Source: Isoetes taiwanensis (taxonomy: Eukaryota > Streptophyta > Lycopodiopsida > Isoetales > Isoetaceae). Taken from it: DNA of 64,000 nucleotides. A program made the position numbers and the translations under genes. Shown here in pieces: positions 23,437 through 35,214 of the stretch. The first letter of the stretch is position 1; every line of letters starts with the position of its first letter. The notes beneath the pieces were generated by a model that worked only from the letters and a program-made list of their open reading frames with translations, was not told where the DNA came from and did not search any database. Location: the NCBI GenBank assembly GCA_021234155.1, contig JAJEKV010000035.1, forward strand, positions 5,566,596 through 5,630,595, given 5' to 3'.

Positions 23437-24073
23437 TTGGAGCCATATGATGTGGAATGTAGTGGGCAACAGACAAATTCCAGAAACGTACATGCCTCCA
23501 AAGACAATGCTTGTGCATTACGAACAGGAGGTTATACAGAGAAAGGGAGCATTTGTTTTAGTAAGAAAGATGGAAGGTTATTTCAAAGCAGCTTACGCCA
23601 GTTTTGCACCACCCGATCTTTAGTAAAACATGGTGAAAGAAAACTATTAGAAGTGATTGTTAGCATTTGGAGGAAGGGAACCTAAAAGCCACCTCCATGT
23701 GACTGACATAACTAAAAACGTCATTGAAGAAGTTGGAAGTGAGAATCGGGATAACAAGTCAGTTAATACAACTGCGGAATGGAAAAGAATTAAGCAACTA
23801 ATGGCCCAAAGTACCCCACTTTGCAAAGGCCACAAAGAACCCTGCGTCGTCCGGACAGTCAAGAAGTCTGGACCAAATGTTGGGCGTAGCTTCTATGTTT
23901 GTGCTCGTGCAAAGGTTGAAATTTATGCAAGTTTTATGTTAAGTGCTGAATCTGACTGACATCTTTTATTTTGTGTCCTTGTTGGATAGGGTCCAACTAC
24001 AAATGCCCAAGCTAGATGTGACCATTTTGAATGGGAGTTGCCAATTCCAAAGGAAGAGGAAATAAGTATTTGA
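23437..24073 (+). pseudogene. 3' exons of an APE2-type AP endonuclease (GRF zinc finger)
   Basis: The frame at 23657-23914 contains [20 protein letters not shown] then [12 protein letters not shown] 75-bp GT-AG intron (23915-23989) in phase 0 leads to GPTTNAQARCDHFEWE and a TGA at 24071. This is the GRF zinc-finger signature (Cys-His-Cys...Cys, FYVCAR, C..FEW) that ends plant APE2 DNA-(apurinic/apyrimidinic) endonuclease. Upstream, 23437-23685 holds QSSLRQFC, resembling the PCNA-binding box that precedes the GRF domain in APE2; the two blocks are in different frames, so there is an intron or shift near 23650. The catalytic nuclease domain is not in the window, so this is a fragment. Confidence 0.6.
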
Positions 24074-24550
24074 TTAGGATTTTGCCTAGGCCTCAAATCC
24101 ATGACATGCATCCATTGTGACCCATTTTGTAAGATGGCAAAGAGTAAGATAAGATTTGCTTCATCAGTCCCTAAAGCTTGAAAAAGGTAGGTATCAGTTA
24201 TTGTGATTTGACTTTCTGGGTGGTTCATTTTATAGGCAAAAAATTTACAGAAACAGAAATTTCCATGATGGTCGTCTTGTCATTGTTAGCATGTTTCTAA
24301 ATTCTTAGTTTTGTTGCTGCACTTGTTCTTTTCAGATTTGTTTGGTCTTGAACTAATGTTTTCTGTTTTTTAAATGTGGTACCATTTGTCTATTATCTAT
24401 CATCGTATTATGTCAACTTAATATTAGGACTTCGAATGTAATGGCTTGTTTTTAGCTCTACTACCATTTTCTATTATGATTCATATGCACTAAGGAATCT
24501 CTATGCACAGATATTATATGCACAATATTACATGCACTAAGGAAACTCCA

Positions 24551-25144
24551 TGCACAATATTACATGCACCCCTACACCATCCTTAAGGCCCCGAAGGGGG
24601 CAAAAATTTTTTTAGTTAACAGAAACCATTAACACACAACTACCATTAACATTATTAACACAAACCATTGCATTTGACATATTTAAATTAAAATCCCCCT
24701 TAAACCCCTTTGGTTTGGGTGCATATTCACACGGGGGGTTACGTAGGGCAGCGAGAGCCTAAAAATTTTTACAATACATGTACAAAATTAACACCATTAA
24801 GTACATTCTCTCAAACCTTATAGTATTTTGCAAACCTTAATATACAGTATACAAAAACTTGTACATGCATACCCCACAAACGAGGATCGCTATGTACGGT
24901 CCAGATCTTAGAATAAAGGGCAAATATGCCCATCCGACAGCTCTCGTTGCCCGGAGTAACCCCTCGTGTGAATATGCACCCAAACCAAAGGGGTTTAAGG
25001 GGGATTTTAATTTAAATATGTCAAATGCAATGGTTTGTGTTAATAATATTAATGGTAGTTGTGTGTCAATGGTTTACGTTAACTAAAAATTTTTGCCCTT
25101 CTGGGGCCTTAAGGATGGTGTAGGGGTGCATGTAATATTGTGCA
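24551..25144. mobile_element. Fold-back element, copy A
   Basis: The first and last 190-200 bases are reverse complements: TGCACAATATTACATGCACC at the left and its complement at the right edge, with CTTAAACCCCTTTGGTTTGG and CCAAACCAAAGGGGTTTAAG further in. A loop of about 200 bases lies between. There is no open frame of note. Copies B-D occur at 43027, 43775 and 54150. Probably a non-autonomous DNA transposon with very long inverted arms. Confidence 0.85.
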
Positions 25145-26035
25145 TGTAATATTATAATTTACATTACTTTCATTTTCTGTTGGTTCGGGCATGGAAACCT
25201 TAGGTGGTATTATTTTTTTTATTTTGTATGCATTGTTATTGGTGTGCATTATGTGGTGTATCACGAAGATGCCTTCATTAAATGAAAAAAAAAAACATTA
25301 ACACATGGTGGCATTAACACATGTAAATCTAATAAGGGTACCTTTGCACTAGCCGTTACATTTGGATTGGGTTAAGGTTTTAACAGTTCACACCAAGTTA
25401 GATTAATGTTAGTTAAGTTATATAATTAGTATTCCGTTAATTTTCTTAACCTAGAATCCCTAACACAAATTGCCTTGAGACCACTTTACTTTAGTTTACC
25501 AAATTTAACGGAAAGTTAACTCAAAATAAAAAATAAAGCGAAAATTAATAGGTCGCGTAATAAGCAGTTGGTGAATTATCAGAAAAATTTCGCTTTGTTT
25601 TAAACAGCGTAATTTTGTTGAGCGGCCGCCGCCCGGTGATGGTAATCCGCCGAACCCTAAGCTTAACCTAATGCTTCTACCAAAGCGGACGCCTTACCGC
25701 CGCAATCCATCGCCATAGTCTGGGTTCATCCATAGCCATAGCTTAGATCCATCGCCATAGCTTCTCTTCGCGCTACCCTTTTTGCTCAACGGCCGGTACG
25801 CATTTGTGCACTTCGCGATCTCTAAATCGCAAGAAGTCCGGTCTCCAAAGCGCCAAGAATAAGAAAAAGGCATCGAACATACCCTTGAAGGCAAAACTTG
25901 CTTTGGCGGGGGCTTGACGGGCTAAATCCGGCGGGGAGATATCCGCCATAGCTAGAGCTTAAATGCAAGTGTGTCCCTCGATTCGCGGTGTTTTCTCCAA
26001 ATGCTTGCCGCCAGAAACAGAGAAAACAGAGGAAT

Positions 26036-26128
<93 letters not shown>

Positions 26129-27230
26129 TATTTTAACGCCACGCCACTAGGCAAACATCCAACCGACCAAAAGAAAACAGAGCAATGCTTGCCGCCGTAA
26201 AGTGAGAAAAAAGAGAAGCCCATTTGCCACGCGGTCCGTAGTCGCCCGGTTTTATTAAAATGCGAAACTACTTCTCTCGAAGATTCCTCGGGAATATTCT
26301 CGGCGACCCGGAACTTCGGCGGCGCTGCTGTTTGGCCGCTTTTGTTCAAGGGCCGCCTCGGAAAATTCCCTCGTGGAATCTTCTCAAACCGTAGTTTCCC
26401 TAGTACTTTAACGTCGTTTATCTCGAGCTCTAGCACTGCGGCATCTCGAGCTCTAACACTACGGCACTGGTTCGGGAGGTTCATTGATCACTGAGTTCGC
26501 TAGTCGCGGAGGTTTTTGAACATCTTGATTAGGTCGACTATGTGTTGGAAAGCCTACGATTGTAGTGCTCATCTTTGAATTCTCGGTTGGTATAATATCT
26601 CCATTTGCTGCTTTTTATTCAAAGAATGTATACCTATTACGATGTCTTCCACTTCATTCTAAGAATAGGGGGGTGCCCATATATGCCGTGATTTAGTGTT
26701 AGAACTCTCGTAACTCTAGATTCCGGCATCAATTTTGGACAAATGAGACATCAATCGAAGAGGACGAGCTCACCTATCTATCGCTGAAAAAAATCAGATT
26801 TGGAGTTCCCGAGAAGAAGTTACGAGCCTTGAAAGTAGGGTAGGTTGCTTTGCCCATCTCACCGCACCATTGCCCATCCACTGCGCACCAAGCAGCCATC
26901 AAGCGTATTTGAGGATTCTCGAGGAGACCGCAGCGGTTAACGATATGAAAAGAAAGCTCTTGAAGAGGGCTTTCAGATGCACCAATCCGATGTCAATCCG
27001 ACATTGGTGGAGAAAGTTACACACAATTGAAGGGCAAGGTATGCATAATACTGGGGGGATAGGGCTGCGAGGGATCGGTGGGCAAGAGTCGGCATTCCCC
27101 ATGCTAAAGAGTCGGGCAATCGCGTTGATAGTGGGCACCCTCCCCTATGGGTCTCCTTACTTAGTAATGCCTTGCTTTCCATATTTATATGGAGCAAATA
27201 TAAAGTATTATGTTTTTTGGCAAGAGCATC
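25145..27230. other. No gene seen; contains a GATA microsatellite
   Basis: No domain is recognised. 26035-26129 is an ATAG/GATA repeat that makes a false Tyr-Leu-Ser-Ile frame on the minus strand. The rest is unique-looking, partly GC-rich DNA that could be a promoter or 5' region for the LRR fragment downstream, without direct evidence. Confidence 0.4.
26035..26129. repeat. (GATA)n microsatellite
   Basis: About 94 bases of near-perfect ATAG units. A much shorter run of the same motif is at 20319-20331. Confidence 0.97.
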
Positions 27231-27239
27231 TCTGAACAA

Positions 27240-27740
27240 GGGACTAAACAGAGGAATTGGAACATAGCAGGAGTTGGTGCAATGATTTCGCATATGCATA
27301 GGTTTAATTTGCACGGTAAAATGCCGAGTGAGTTGGAAGGGCTGAAACCCTTGTCTGTATTAGATTTAAATGCAAACCTTCTTCAAAGGCATGTTCCTGA
27401 GTCATTAAACCTATTTTCTCTACAGAAAATGGATTTAAGCAATAATAGATTGAAGGGAAGCATACTTGCAAACTTTGGCAAATTGAAGAATCTCTGATTT
27501 TTGGCAATGAGTGGAAATCAGTTAACAGGTGATTTTCCAAGCAGTTTGAGTACTCTTAGTAGTCTTCAGTATCTTATTATTCATGATAATCCAATGATTG
27601 TGTAACTGCCAGGCTTTTGGAGTAACCTTGCCAATATTTCCGCGTTGAAGCTTTCAAATTCGAGGTTACTATGGTATGATACCATCTATATGTGGGAGTT
27701 AATGGACTTGAGTGGGTTATTTCTTGGAAATCTTTAAATG
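27240..27740 (+). pseudogene. LRR fragment of a receptor-like protein
   Basis: Reads GKMPSELEGLKPLSVLDLNA, then SLQKMDLSNNRLKGSI and, after a stop at about 27497, GNQLTGDFPSSLSTLSSLQY: at least four plant-type 24-residue LRRs (LxxLxLsxNxLxGxIPxx). Internal stops make it a remnant. It lies upstream of, and in the same orientation as, the larger LRR gene at 28634, and may be a tandem paralogue. Confidence 0.7.
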
Positions 27741-28077
27741 GATCTATTTTTGCGCATTTGGTGTTTTCCCAAATCTTTACCATCTCAATCTAATTGAAAT
27801 CTCCTCGGTTGTCATCATCTTCTTTCGTGATTTGTCAAGGCGGGATGCAACTTGCCCTTTAAAGGCGACAAACTTGAAGATGTAGTTGGTAATCCCTTTG
27901 CAAATCCTTTCACTGTGTAATAAATAAATATCAAGGTGATGATGACGTAGTCTAAATATCAAGGTGTAATAAATAAATATCAATAAATATCCAGTAGTTA
28001 ATATTTTGGAAACATAGACGAGTCTAGAACTTTGAATGTGTCCAATTAGTCTCCCTATTAGTCTCCATGGACGATAA

Positions 28078-28600
28078 AACAAATTTCATTCAACCGAGAC
28101 AAATATGTTGCATGGACCATCTTGATAAAACAAATTCCATTCAAATGTGATGAATAACAAATTCCATTGCATGGACCATACTGATAAAAACAAATTCCAT
28201 TCAATTGTTGTGATGAACATCAAATTCCGTTCAATCGTGAGGACTATCCTGCATGGACCATACGACTGAAACAAATGCAAACTCACACTTAAAATGACAG
28301 ATTGTTTTACATTTTCCCATAATCCCAAAATGGCGATATCCATGGACAGATTTTTGGGTTGGGTCAAAAAGTTCTTCCGAAAGGGTGTCGTGGATGTGCT
28401 TACTCCTTTTTAGTAAGAGTGCCGTGGATGTGCTTACTCCTATTAGTATCAATAACGATAAAAACAAATTTCATTCAACTGACTCGAATATATATATTGC
28501 ATGGATGGACCATACTGATAAAAACAAATTCCATTCAATTGTGAGGAATATCTTGCATGGACCATACGACTGAAACAATTGCAAACTCACTTTAAAATGT
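28078..28600. repeat. Minisatellite-like repeat upstream of the LRR gene
   Basis: Irregular units carry CATGGACCATACTGATAAAA and CAAATTCCATTCAA, starting near 28081, 28125, 28170, 28215, 28460 and 28520. A longer 93-bp direct repeat (28253-28343 and 28556-28648) overlaps it. The unit resembles the GGTCTCCATGGACGATAAAA tail seen at LINE-like 3' ends, so it may derive from amplified LINE tails. Confidence 0.7.
28253..28343 (+). repeat. 93-bp direct repeat containing a duplicated LRR start codon region
   Basis: Shares CATGGACCATACGACTGAAA and ATGGCGATATCCAT with 28556-28648. The downstream copy provides the real ATG of the LRR gene at 28634; this upstream copy is followed by unrelated codons. 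Confidence 0.85.
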
Positions 28601-28633
28601 CGGATTGTTTTGCATTTTCCCGTAATCCCACTA

Positions 28634-30067
28634 ATGGCGATATCCATCCCCTCTCTGTTGTTTTGCATCTGCTATCTTCTTACTCATTTTTCGGCAGTGG
28701 CAGTCCAACAATTCGAGCAGGATGCAGAGATTTTGCTGTTATTCAAGGCCGGCATAACCGACGATCCTTTTGGTGCGTTAGCAGGTTGGAAATGCATGCA
28801 ATTGGACAGGGGTTGCATGCACATCTGCTGGTAGAGTCGTGAATTTGACACTGCCAGAAATGCTTCTGGCCGGCTCTATTGCACCAGAAATTGGACAGCT
28901 TTCGTCTCTCCAATATCTGCATCTGGGCGGCAACAAATTTAAAGGCAGTATTCCTTCCTCTGTTGGTGCTCTTCAAAGCTTACAGTATATAAATATGTCA
29001 GAAACTCTCCGGCAATATTCCTCCCTCCCTTGGCAATTGTTCATCTCTCATAGGATTGAGGCTGTATTACAATAAACTAAGTGGCATGATACCTTCGAGC
29101 TGGGAAGTCTTCACAGGCTTCAGGTTCTGCTCTTATATTCCAACGGCCTGTCAGGAAGTATACCACCTCAGTTGGGGAGTCTTCAGAGTTTACAATATCT
29201 AATCCTAGACGCTAACAATCTCACTGGGAAAATCCCTTGGGAGTTTGGAAATCTTCAAAAACTGGAGGAACTAAGCATGGCTTACAACTATCTCACAGGA
29301 GGTATTACTCGTTCACTTCAAAATTGTGTTTTCTCTCTGTTCTGTGGAGTATCTGGATGCTAATGAGCTAACTGGTGCAGTGCCATTTGAGCTGGGAGGC
29401 TTGGGAGAATTTGTACAATTTAGACTTGTCAGGCAACAAATTGAAAGGAAATATTCCTGCTTCTCTTGGAAATTGTTCCTCTTTAGCATTTCTGAATCTG
29501 GATGGTAATCAACTAACAGGAAGTATACCACCTCAGTTGACGAGCCTTCAGAGTTTACAGTTTCTAGTCCTAGACAATAACAATCTCACTGGGAAAATGC
29601 CTTGGGAGTTTGGAAATCTTCAAAATCTGGAGGAACTAAGCATGGCTCACAACTATCTGAATGGAATTGTTCCAGTTTTCCTTGCCAATTGTTCCTCTCT
29701 TCAAAATTTGCGGCTGAACGGAAATAACTTGACAGGTATGATCCCCCCAGAATTGGGAAAACTGCTGAACTTGACTGTTCTAGATTTGTCCAACAACAAT
29801 CTCAGCGGAAGTATTCCCACTACTCTTGGTAACTTGTCATCTCTCACAGATCTATGGTTGGGTAACAACCTCTATTTAGTTGGCAGAATTCCAAGCGAGT
29901 TGGGAGGCTCAAACATCTTCAGCGCTTTTCTCTATATGGATATAATAAAAGTGGGAGGACCTCTACCAGAGGACCTTGCAAACTACACTGAGCTGGCTTG
30001 GGTGGACACTTCCGGAACTGTGCTAAGTGGAAGATTTCCTTACTTCCTTCTCAAGCTGCCACATATC
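28634..30067 (+). pseudogene. LRR receptor-like gene, 5' part (split by copia element)
   Basis: Begins MAISIPSLLFCICYLLTHF, a signal peptide, then QDAEILLLFKAGITDDPFGA (LRRNT). Frame breaks near 28790, 28995, 29095 and 29320 interrupt otherwise clear sequence. From 29375 a 232-residue open block contains about eight perfect plant LRRs (e.g. LSGNKLKGNIPASLGNCSSL). The ORF runs into the copia LTR at 30068. The family acts at the cell surface as receptor-like kinase or receptor-like protein. The start at 28634 is chosen because the signal peptide begins there. The frameshifts plus the insertion make it a pseudogene, unless some shifts are sequence errors. Confidence 0.8.
30063..30067. repeat. 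Target-site duplication ATATC, left
   Basis: ATATC directly before the 5' LTR; the same five bases follow the 3' LTR at 35210-35214. Confidence 0.92.
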
Positions 30068-30466
30068 TGTTAACGGAATGGATTCCGGCAGATTATCCGC
30101 TGCCTTCAAACCAACGCACACCTTCGCCACGTCATTCCCTAAGCCACATCATCCTGTCCACCTCATTGATCCATGACTCCAATGGTCATACCCTTTCCAA
30201 AAGCCATATCCTTTCCCATAAGACATGTCCTCATGACCTTTCATATGCCCTTTCACCTGCTTACATAAACTGTCCTATTTCCCATATTCAAAACACATTC
30301 AACTCAAGCATTCCACAACCTACGGGGAGCCCTTCCCTTCCAAATCGTCTCAAGACAGATATGTACTCTCATATTCATACATGAATATATGATTCCATTA
30401 TCTATTCAATTGTGTGTGAATATATAAGGTTCTTGTTTTCTGCCATATGCATCATATTTAATTTCA
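30068..30466 (+). repeat. Copia 5' LTR
   Basis: TG...CA ends, about 399 bp. It contains TATATAAGGTTCTTG near its 3' part, a plausible TATA box and start region. Confidence 0.93.
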
Positions 30467-30478
30467 TGGTATCAGAGC
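30467..30478 (+). promoter_or_regulatory. Primer-binding site (initiator-Met tRNA)
   Basis: TGGTATCAGAGC directly after the LTR: the standard plant copia PBS, complementary to the 3' end of tRNA-iMet. Confidence 0.92.
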
Positions 30479-30690
30479 TTGGTTTCTCACGATTCAAGCA
30501 ATGGCCAAGAAATCAAGAATCCAGCGTGCTATTTCTCGCATCAATAAGCGAATCGCATACGAAGAAGAGAATCAAGAATACTAAGGCAATATTCAAAGTA
30601 AATGGGAGATTAGCAAAGACGAAGAAATGGCGTTTTCCGCAGAAGAAGCGCATTCTTGAGGCTGATTGATTTTTTAATAAAATCATAGTC

Positions 30691-31544
30691 ATGGCTGCTA
30701 CTTTAACCGAGACACATCGTCTCATAGAGAGATTTGACGGCGTCGGTTTCCATCACTGGAAACTTAAAATGAAGATGCTACTTCTAGAAAAAGATTTATG
30801 GAAGATGGTTGATGGTTCTGAAGCGCGACCAACTGGCCAAGAGAGGCCAAATGGGAGGCCGAGATGGTAGAAGCACGCCGCTGCTATCATACTCAATCGA
30901 AGGACAATGTGGTGACTCATAATGTGGCCTAAAAGCGTCAAAAAGCTTGGGAACATCTAGTTGGTATGTATGAACCTCAAGATGCATGCACCAAACTTTT
31001 TCTAAGAAAACGATTTTATAAATCTCTCCAAATGGTGGAAAATCAAAGCATGGCGAATTCATCAATGAATTCAAGACACTTTAGACAACTTCCTTGCGCG
31101 TTGGCTCTCAATTCAAGATACGATGCGTTGATGACCCCTTCTAGGAAGTTTGCCTCCTTCCTATGATACTTTCATACAATCCATGGCTCAAGCAATGGGG
31201 GCATGAGATCGTGGCGACCAATATCATGTCCCTTTGCAATCCACCATAGCCATGCTTCTTCAAGAAGAAACTAGAAAGAAAGTCCTTGAACACTTCTAGT
31301 GATGGGGTTGTTGCTTTATACTCAAGCAACAAAGCGGTCAAACTACGAGGCAAGCCCAAGTTTCGACCCAATACGATCCGGTTCGTCCTTCAATCACCAA
31401 TCCTTCAACAAGGATGATGCAAGCAAAGGCTTCAACAAGAAGCCCATGAATAAATTAATATGTAATTATTGTGGAAACCAAAACCATTATGCAGAGAGAT
31501 TGTCACACTTTCGACTTGCAAAAAGTAACAAGGCAAAGCATTGA
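30691..31544 (+). pseudogene. Copia gag remnant
   Basis: Starts MAATLTETHRLIERFDGVGF followed by HWKLKMKMLL, typical of copia gag (UBN2-type). Later FLARWLSIQDTM and LPPSYDTFIQSM fit the gag core, and CNYCGNQNHYAE is a CCHC zinc knuckle lacking its final Cys. Several stops and shifts interrupt it. Confidence 0.8.
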
Positions 31545-31550
31545 TCATCA

Positions 31551-34500
31551 ATGATCATCAAGAAAGGTTATGTGTCTCACAAGTTTCATGTTCTCCGCGT
31601 GACTAACCATTCTAGTTTTTGGTTTTTAGATCCGCATGTCTTTGCTCATATGACTCCCTGGCGTGATTCTTTCATCACATATCAAAGATGCCACTTTGTT
31701 GTTCTCTTAGGAGATGGCAAGGTCCTCGATATCTCGAAGGACAAAAAGTTTAATTGCAACTTCCGATGGATCGATCAAACAATACATGATGTATTACATG
31801 TACCCCGCTTGACCAAGAACTTGCTCTCGGTTAGCAAGATTTATGATGTTGAATTAAAAGTCCAATTTGGCATCAAGAGTTATGCCAACTTCAAGATTCT
31901 CATGGATATAAAACTTGCTCAAGGCATATCTGTGAAGGAAGTCTCTATAGATTCCCGCTTTCTAATGTGCCTCAACACTTTCGTCAATGACCACTACTCC
32001 CCAATGATGTTTATCAATGGCACTTACGATTGGGACATCTTTGGTGCGGCATGCCTTGAAGCAACTCCATTCAAGAAAATGGTTCGAGATTTCAATATTC
32101 AGTAAATACAAATTTGCCGGTATATGTGAAGCATGTTTAATTGGCAAGCATCATCGGTTACCTTTTCCCAAAGGTCGAGTCATTCAAGGCCGAGCATCCA
32201 CTTGACTTGGTACCTGCGACATTGGTGAGTCAAATACTTTTCGATAATGGCATAAATATTTCATCACGTTTATTGATGATTACTCTAGATACACCCTTTG
32301 TGTATTTTCTTAAAAAAAATGCAGCTTTAGAAGCTTTTAAAGAATACAAAGCTCTGGTGAGAACCAACTTGGAAGAACCATCAAATGTCTCGGATCGACA
32401 ATGGTGGTGAATATATCTCAAAGCATTCACAAGTTTTTGTGCACAACATGGAATTGGCCAATTTGGCCCCATACTCTCCTCAACAAAATGGTGTGGCCAG
32501 AGAAAGAATCGCACTTTTTCTTTGAAAGTGCACGCAGTATGTTGCATTTGAGTCCAACTTCCTCATTATTTTTTTGGGCTAGAAGCTCTTACCTATATTC
32601 AAAATCGATTGCCCACACAAGCATTGCAAGATCAAACTCCATATGAAGCTTGGATTGGTAGCAACCAACATTATCCCCATCTAAAAGTGTTTGGTTGTAT
32701 TGGATATGTGCATGTACCTAAACAAAAGCGAAGAAAATGGGAGGACCATAGTATCAAGTGTATCTTTGTTGGCTCTGGTATGTCCTTAAGGCATATCGTA
32801 TGTACAACCCCTTACCAAGAAGGGTTTCATCTCCCTAGATGTTACATTTGTTGAAGATACCTTCTGGAATTTGAAAGATGTATCTCCTACATCCATGCCA
32901 AGGCCCTTGGCAAGTTCTCTATCCTCCAATCTCTCTCTCTCTCGGATGATAACATGCCACTCAATCCTCAATCCTTCAAGAAGAGCAACAAGCTCCTGCT
33001 ATAGTTCAGAGGAAGCCCCAGCAACTTCAAATATTGAAGATCTTGCTCAAAGACATTATGCAAGATGAAGATATTTCAAGATGACCAACGATCACCCGGT
33101 GTGAAGCCCCGATCATGTGCAACAATTTATGGAAAGCCACTTCCTCTGGTGGCATCCCCAAGTACAAAATTAGATTTGGTGGCGTACTCCATCTTTGTGA
33201 GGCTTTAGAGTCCTCCATGCAAACACTAAAAAGCATTTTGCCATGCCCATAGTTGGTGATCCACTAACTCTTAAAGATGCTTTTATCAGATCCAAATTCA
33301 AAGAATGGCATGATGCTATGACTTGAATATGACTCTCTCATGAAGAATCAAACATGGACCTTGCAACCACTCCCACCGGCGTAAGGCAATTGGTTGTAAA
33401 GTGGCTCTTTAAGCATAAATACAAACCTGATGGATCTATTGATCGTAAGTTATAAAGCAAGATTAGTAGCAAAAGGATATTCTCAAATTGAAGGGATCGA
33501 TTACCTTGATACCTTCTCTCGATGTCAAAATGACATCCATGAACCCTCCTCACACTTCTTTTGCTCTCAAGATATGCACATCCATCAAATGGATGTTAAG
33601 ACTACATTCTCAATGGTAACTTGGAAAGATATCTTTCAATGAAGGTTATGTTCCCTTTGGACAAGAGACTTTGGTATGCAAGTTACATAAGTCTTTATAT
33701 GGCCTCAAAGCGGTCTCCACGAGCATGGTATCAGCGGATTGACACCTTTCTCAAGTCACATAGTTATGAGCAAGGGGGTGACGGTAATATCTATATCAAG
33801 AAGAGAAGCGTGTCATATTTTGCTCCTAGCGTATGTGGATGATGCCATATTAATAAGCAACAACTTGAATTTTACGGCGAGGGTGTGTAAACAAATCCTT
33901 GTGAAAAGAATTTCAAATGGCGATTATGGTGAAATTGCTTCTTGCTTAGGAATCCAAGTCCTAAGAAATCAGAAAGAAGACAATTCATCTCGGTCAACAA
34001 AAATATATTGGTGGACTCTCTTGAAATTTGAGATGGATAAGTGAAGTAAGCCAATAAGTACTCCAATGGATATGAATATAAATTGTCCAAAATATGTGTC
34101 CTCAAAACCTTCAAGAAGAAGAGATCATGAAGAATACACCCTTTGCAAGCAAGAGGCGCCTCATATGTCTTTTGAGCAGAGTGTACAAGACTGAAATACT
34201 CATGCGATGGTTTTGTAAGTCAATTCTTGAGTAATTCAGGACCTATGCACTGGGCTGAACTGAAGAGAATTCTTCGCTATCTTTTACGCACTCTAACTTT
34301 GGACTTACATTACAAGGTGGTTCGGCTCACACTCACGGGATATAGTGATGCTTCTTATGCAAGTGATGTTGAAATTCGGCAAGTCCACACTGGATATTGG
34401 TTTTCAACTTGGAAAAGCACCATCTCGGTGTGGTAAAAGCAACCTACAATTTCCTTATCAATCTTGCTGGAGAATATATAGCTATTAAGCCAAGCAACAA

Positions 34501-34790
34501 AAGAAGCTATATGGCTGCAGCGGTTACTTGAACATCATGATACCTTCACAAAGACCGGTGTGTAATCAAGGCCATAGCACAAGTTGCATCGACATGGCAA
34601 CACAACCAGAATCAATGCTAGATCAAAACATATTGAGATCAAGTATCACTTTGTGCGAAAAGATTCTTGAGAAGAAGATTCAACTTCAATATTGTCCCTA
34701 TCGAAGACATGGTAGCAGTTTTCTTACAAAACCTCTACCAACGGAACAAATTTATTCTATGCGAATAAAAGCCTCAACAAAAAAATAACC
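31551..34790 (+). pseudogene. Copia pol remnant (protease, integrase, RT, RNase H)
   Basis: 31551-32105 carries FWFLDPHVFAHMT (protease active site, with DSG altered), LGDGKVLDIS and DVLHVPRLTKNLLSVSKI. CEACLIGKHHRLPFPKGR marks the integrase start, and LAPYSPQQNGVARE its core. RT is represented by VVKWLFKHKYKPDGSID and YVDDAILISNN (YVDD codons at 33832-33843, intact). RNase H keeps GYSDASYASD and KYHFVR-type pieces to about 34720. Multiple stops and frame changes abolish function. Confidence 0.85.
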
Positions 34791-34816
34791 ATCCAGAAGC
34801 ATCGGGCTATTTAAAG

Positions 34817-35209
34817 TGTTATGGAATGGATTCCGCTAGACATTATCATTGCCTTCAAACGCACCTTCGGCCATTCCTAACCATCATCATCCGTCCACCT
34901 CATTGATCCATGACTCAATGGTCATACCCTTTCCAAAAAAGCCATATCCTTTCCCATAAGACATGTCCTCATGACCTTTCATATGCCCTTTCACCAAGTA
35001 CATAAATCGTCCTATTTCCCATATTCAAAACACATTCAACTCAAGCATTCCCACAACTTCTGGGAGCTCCTTCTAGTTCAGAATCGTCTCAAGACAGTAT
35101 ATGTACTCTCATGTATTCATACATGAATATATGATTCCATTATCTATTCAATTGTGTGTGAATATATAAGGTTCTTGTTTTCCCGCCATATGCATCATAT
35201 TTAATTTCA
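34817..35209 (+). repeat. Copia 3' LTR
   Basis: About 393 bp, TGTTATGG...TTTCA, collinear with the 5' LTR and differing by many substitutions and short indels. No clear polypurine tract remains upstream. Confidence 0.92.
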
Positions 35210-35214
35210 ATATC
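35210..35214. repeat. Target-site duplication ATATC, right
   Basis: Matches 30063-30067 and confirms the copia boundaries. Confidence 0.92.

Larger units (their letters stand above)
30068..35209 (+). mobile_element. Ty1/copia LTR retrotransposon, full length, decayed
   Basis: 5.14 kb with two LTRs of about 399 and 393 bp that start TGTTA and end TTTCA, flanked by the duplication ATATC. A primer-binding site for initiator-Met tRNA (TGGTATCAGAGC) abuts the 5' LTR. Domain order gag, protease/pre-integrase, integrase, RT, RNase H is that of Ty1/copia. All coding blocks carry stops and frameshifts. The LTRs differ at many positions, so the insertion is old. It lies in the same orientation as the LRR gene it splits. 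Confidence 0.95.

Noticed and set aside
25822-26484. 220-residue minus-strand frame
   Set aside because: Its centre is encoded by the GATA microsatellite and the ends show no domain; the length comes from the repeat.
28078-28600. Possible CRISPR-like spaced repeats
   Set aside because: Units vary in length and spacing and share partial sequence throughout; this is a degenerate minisatellite in a eukaryotic context.
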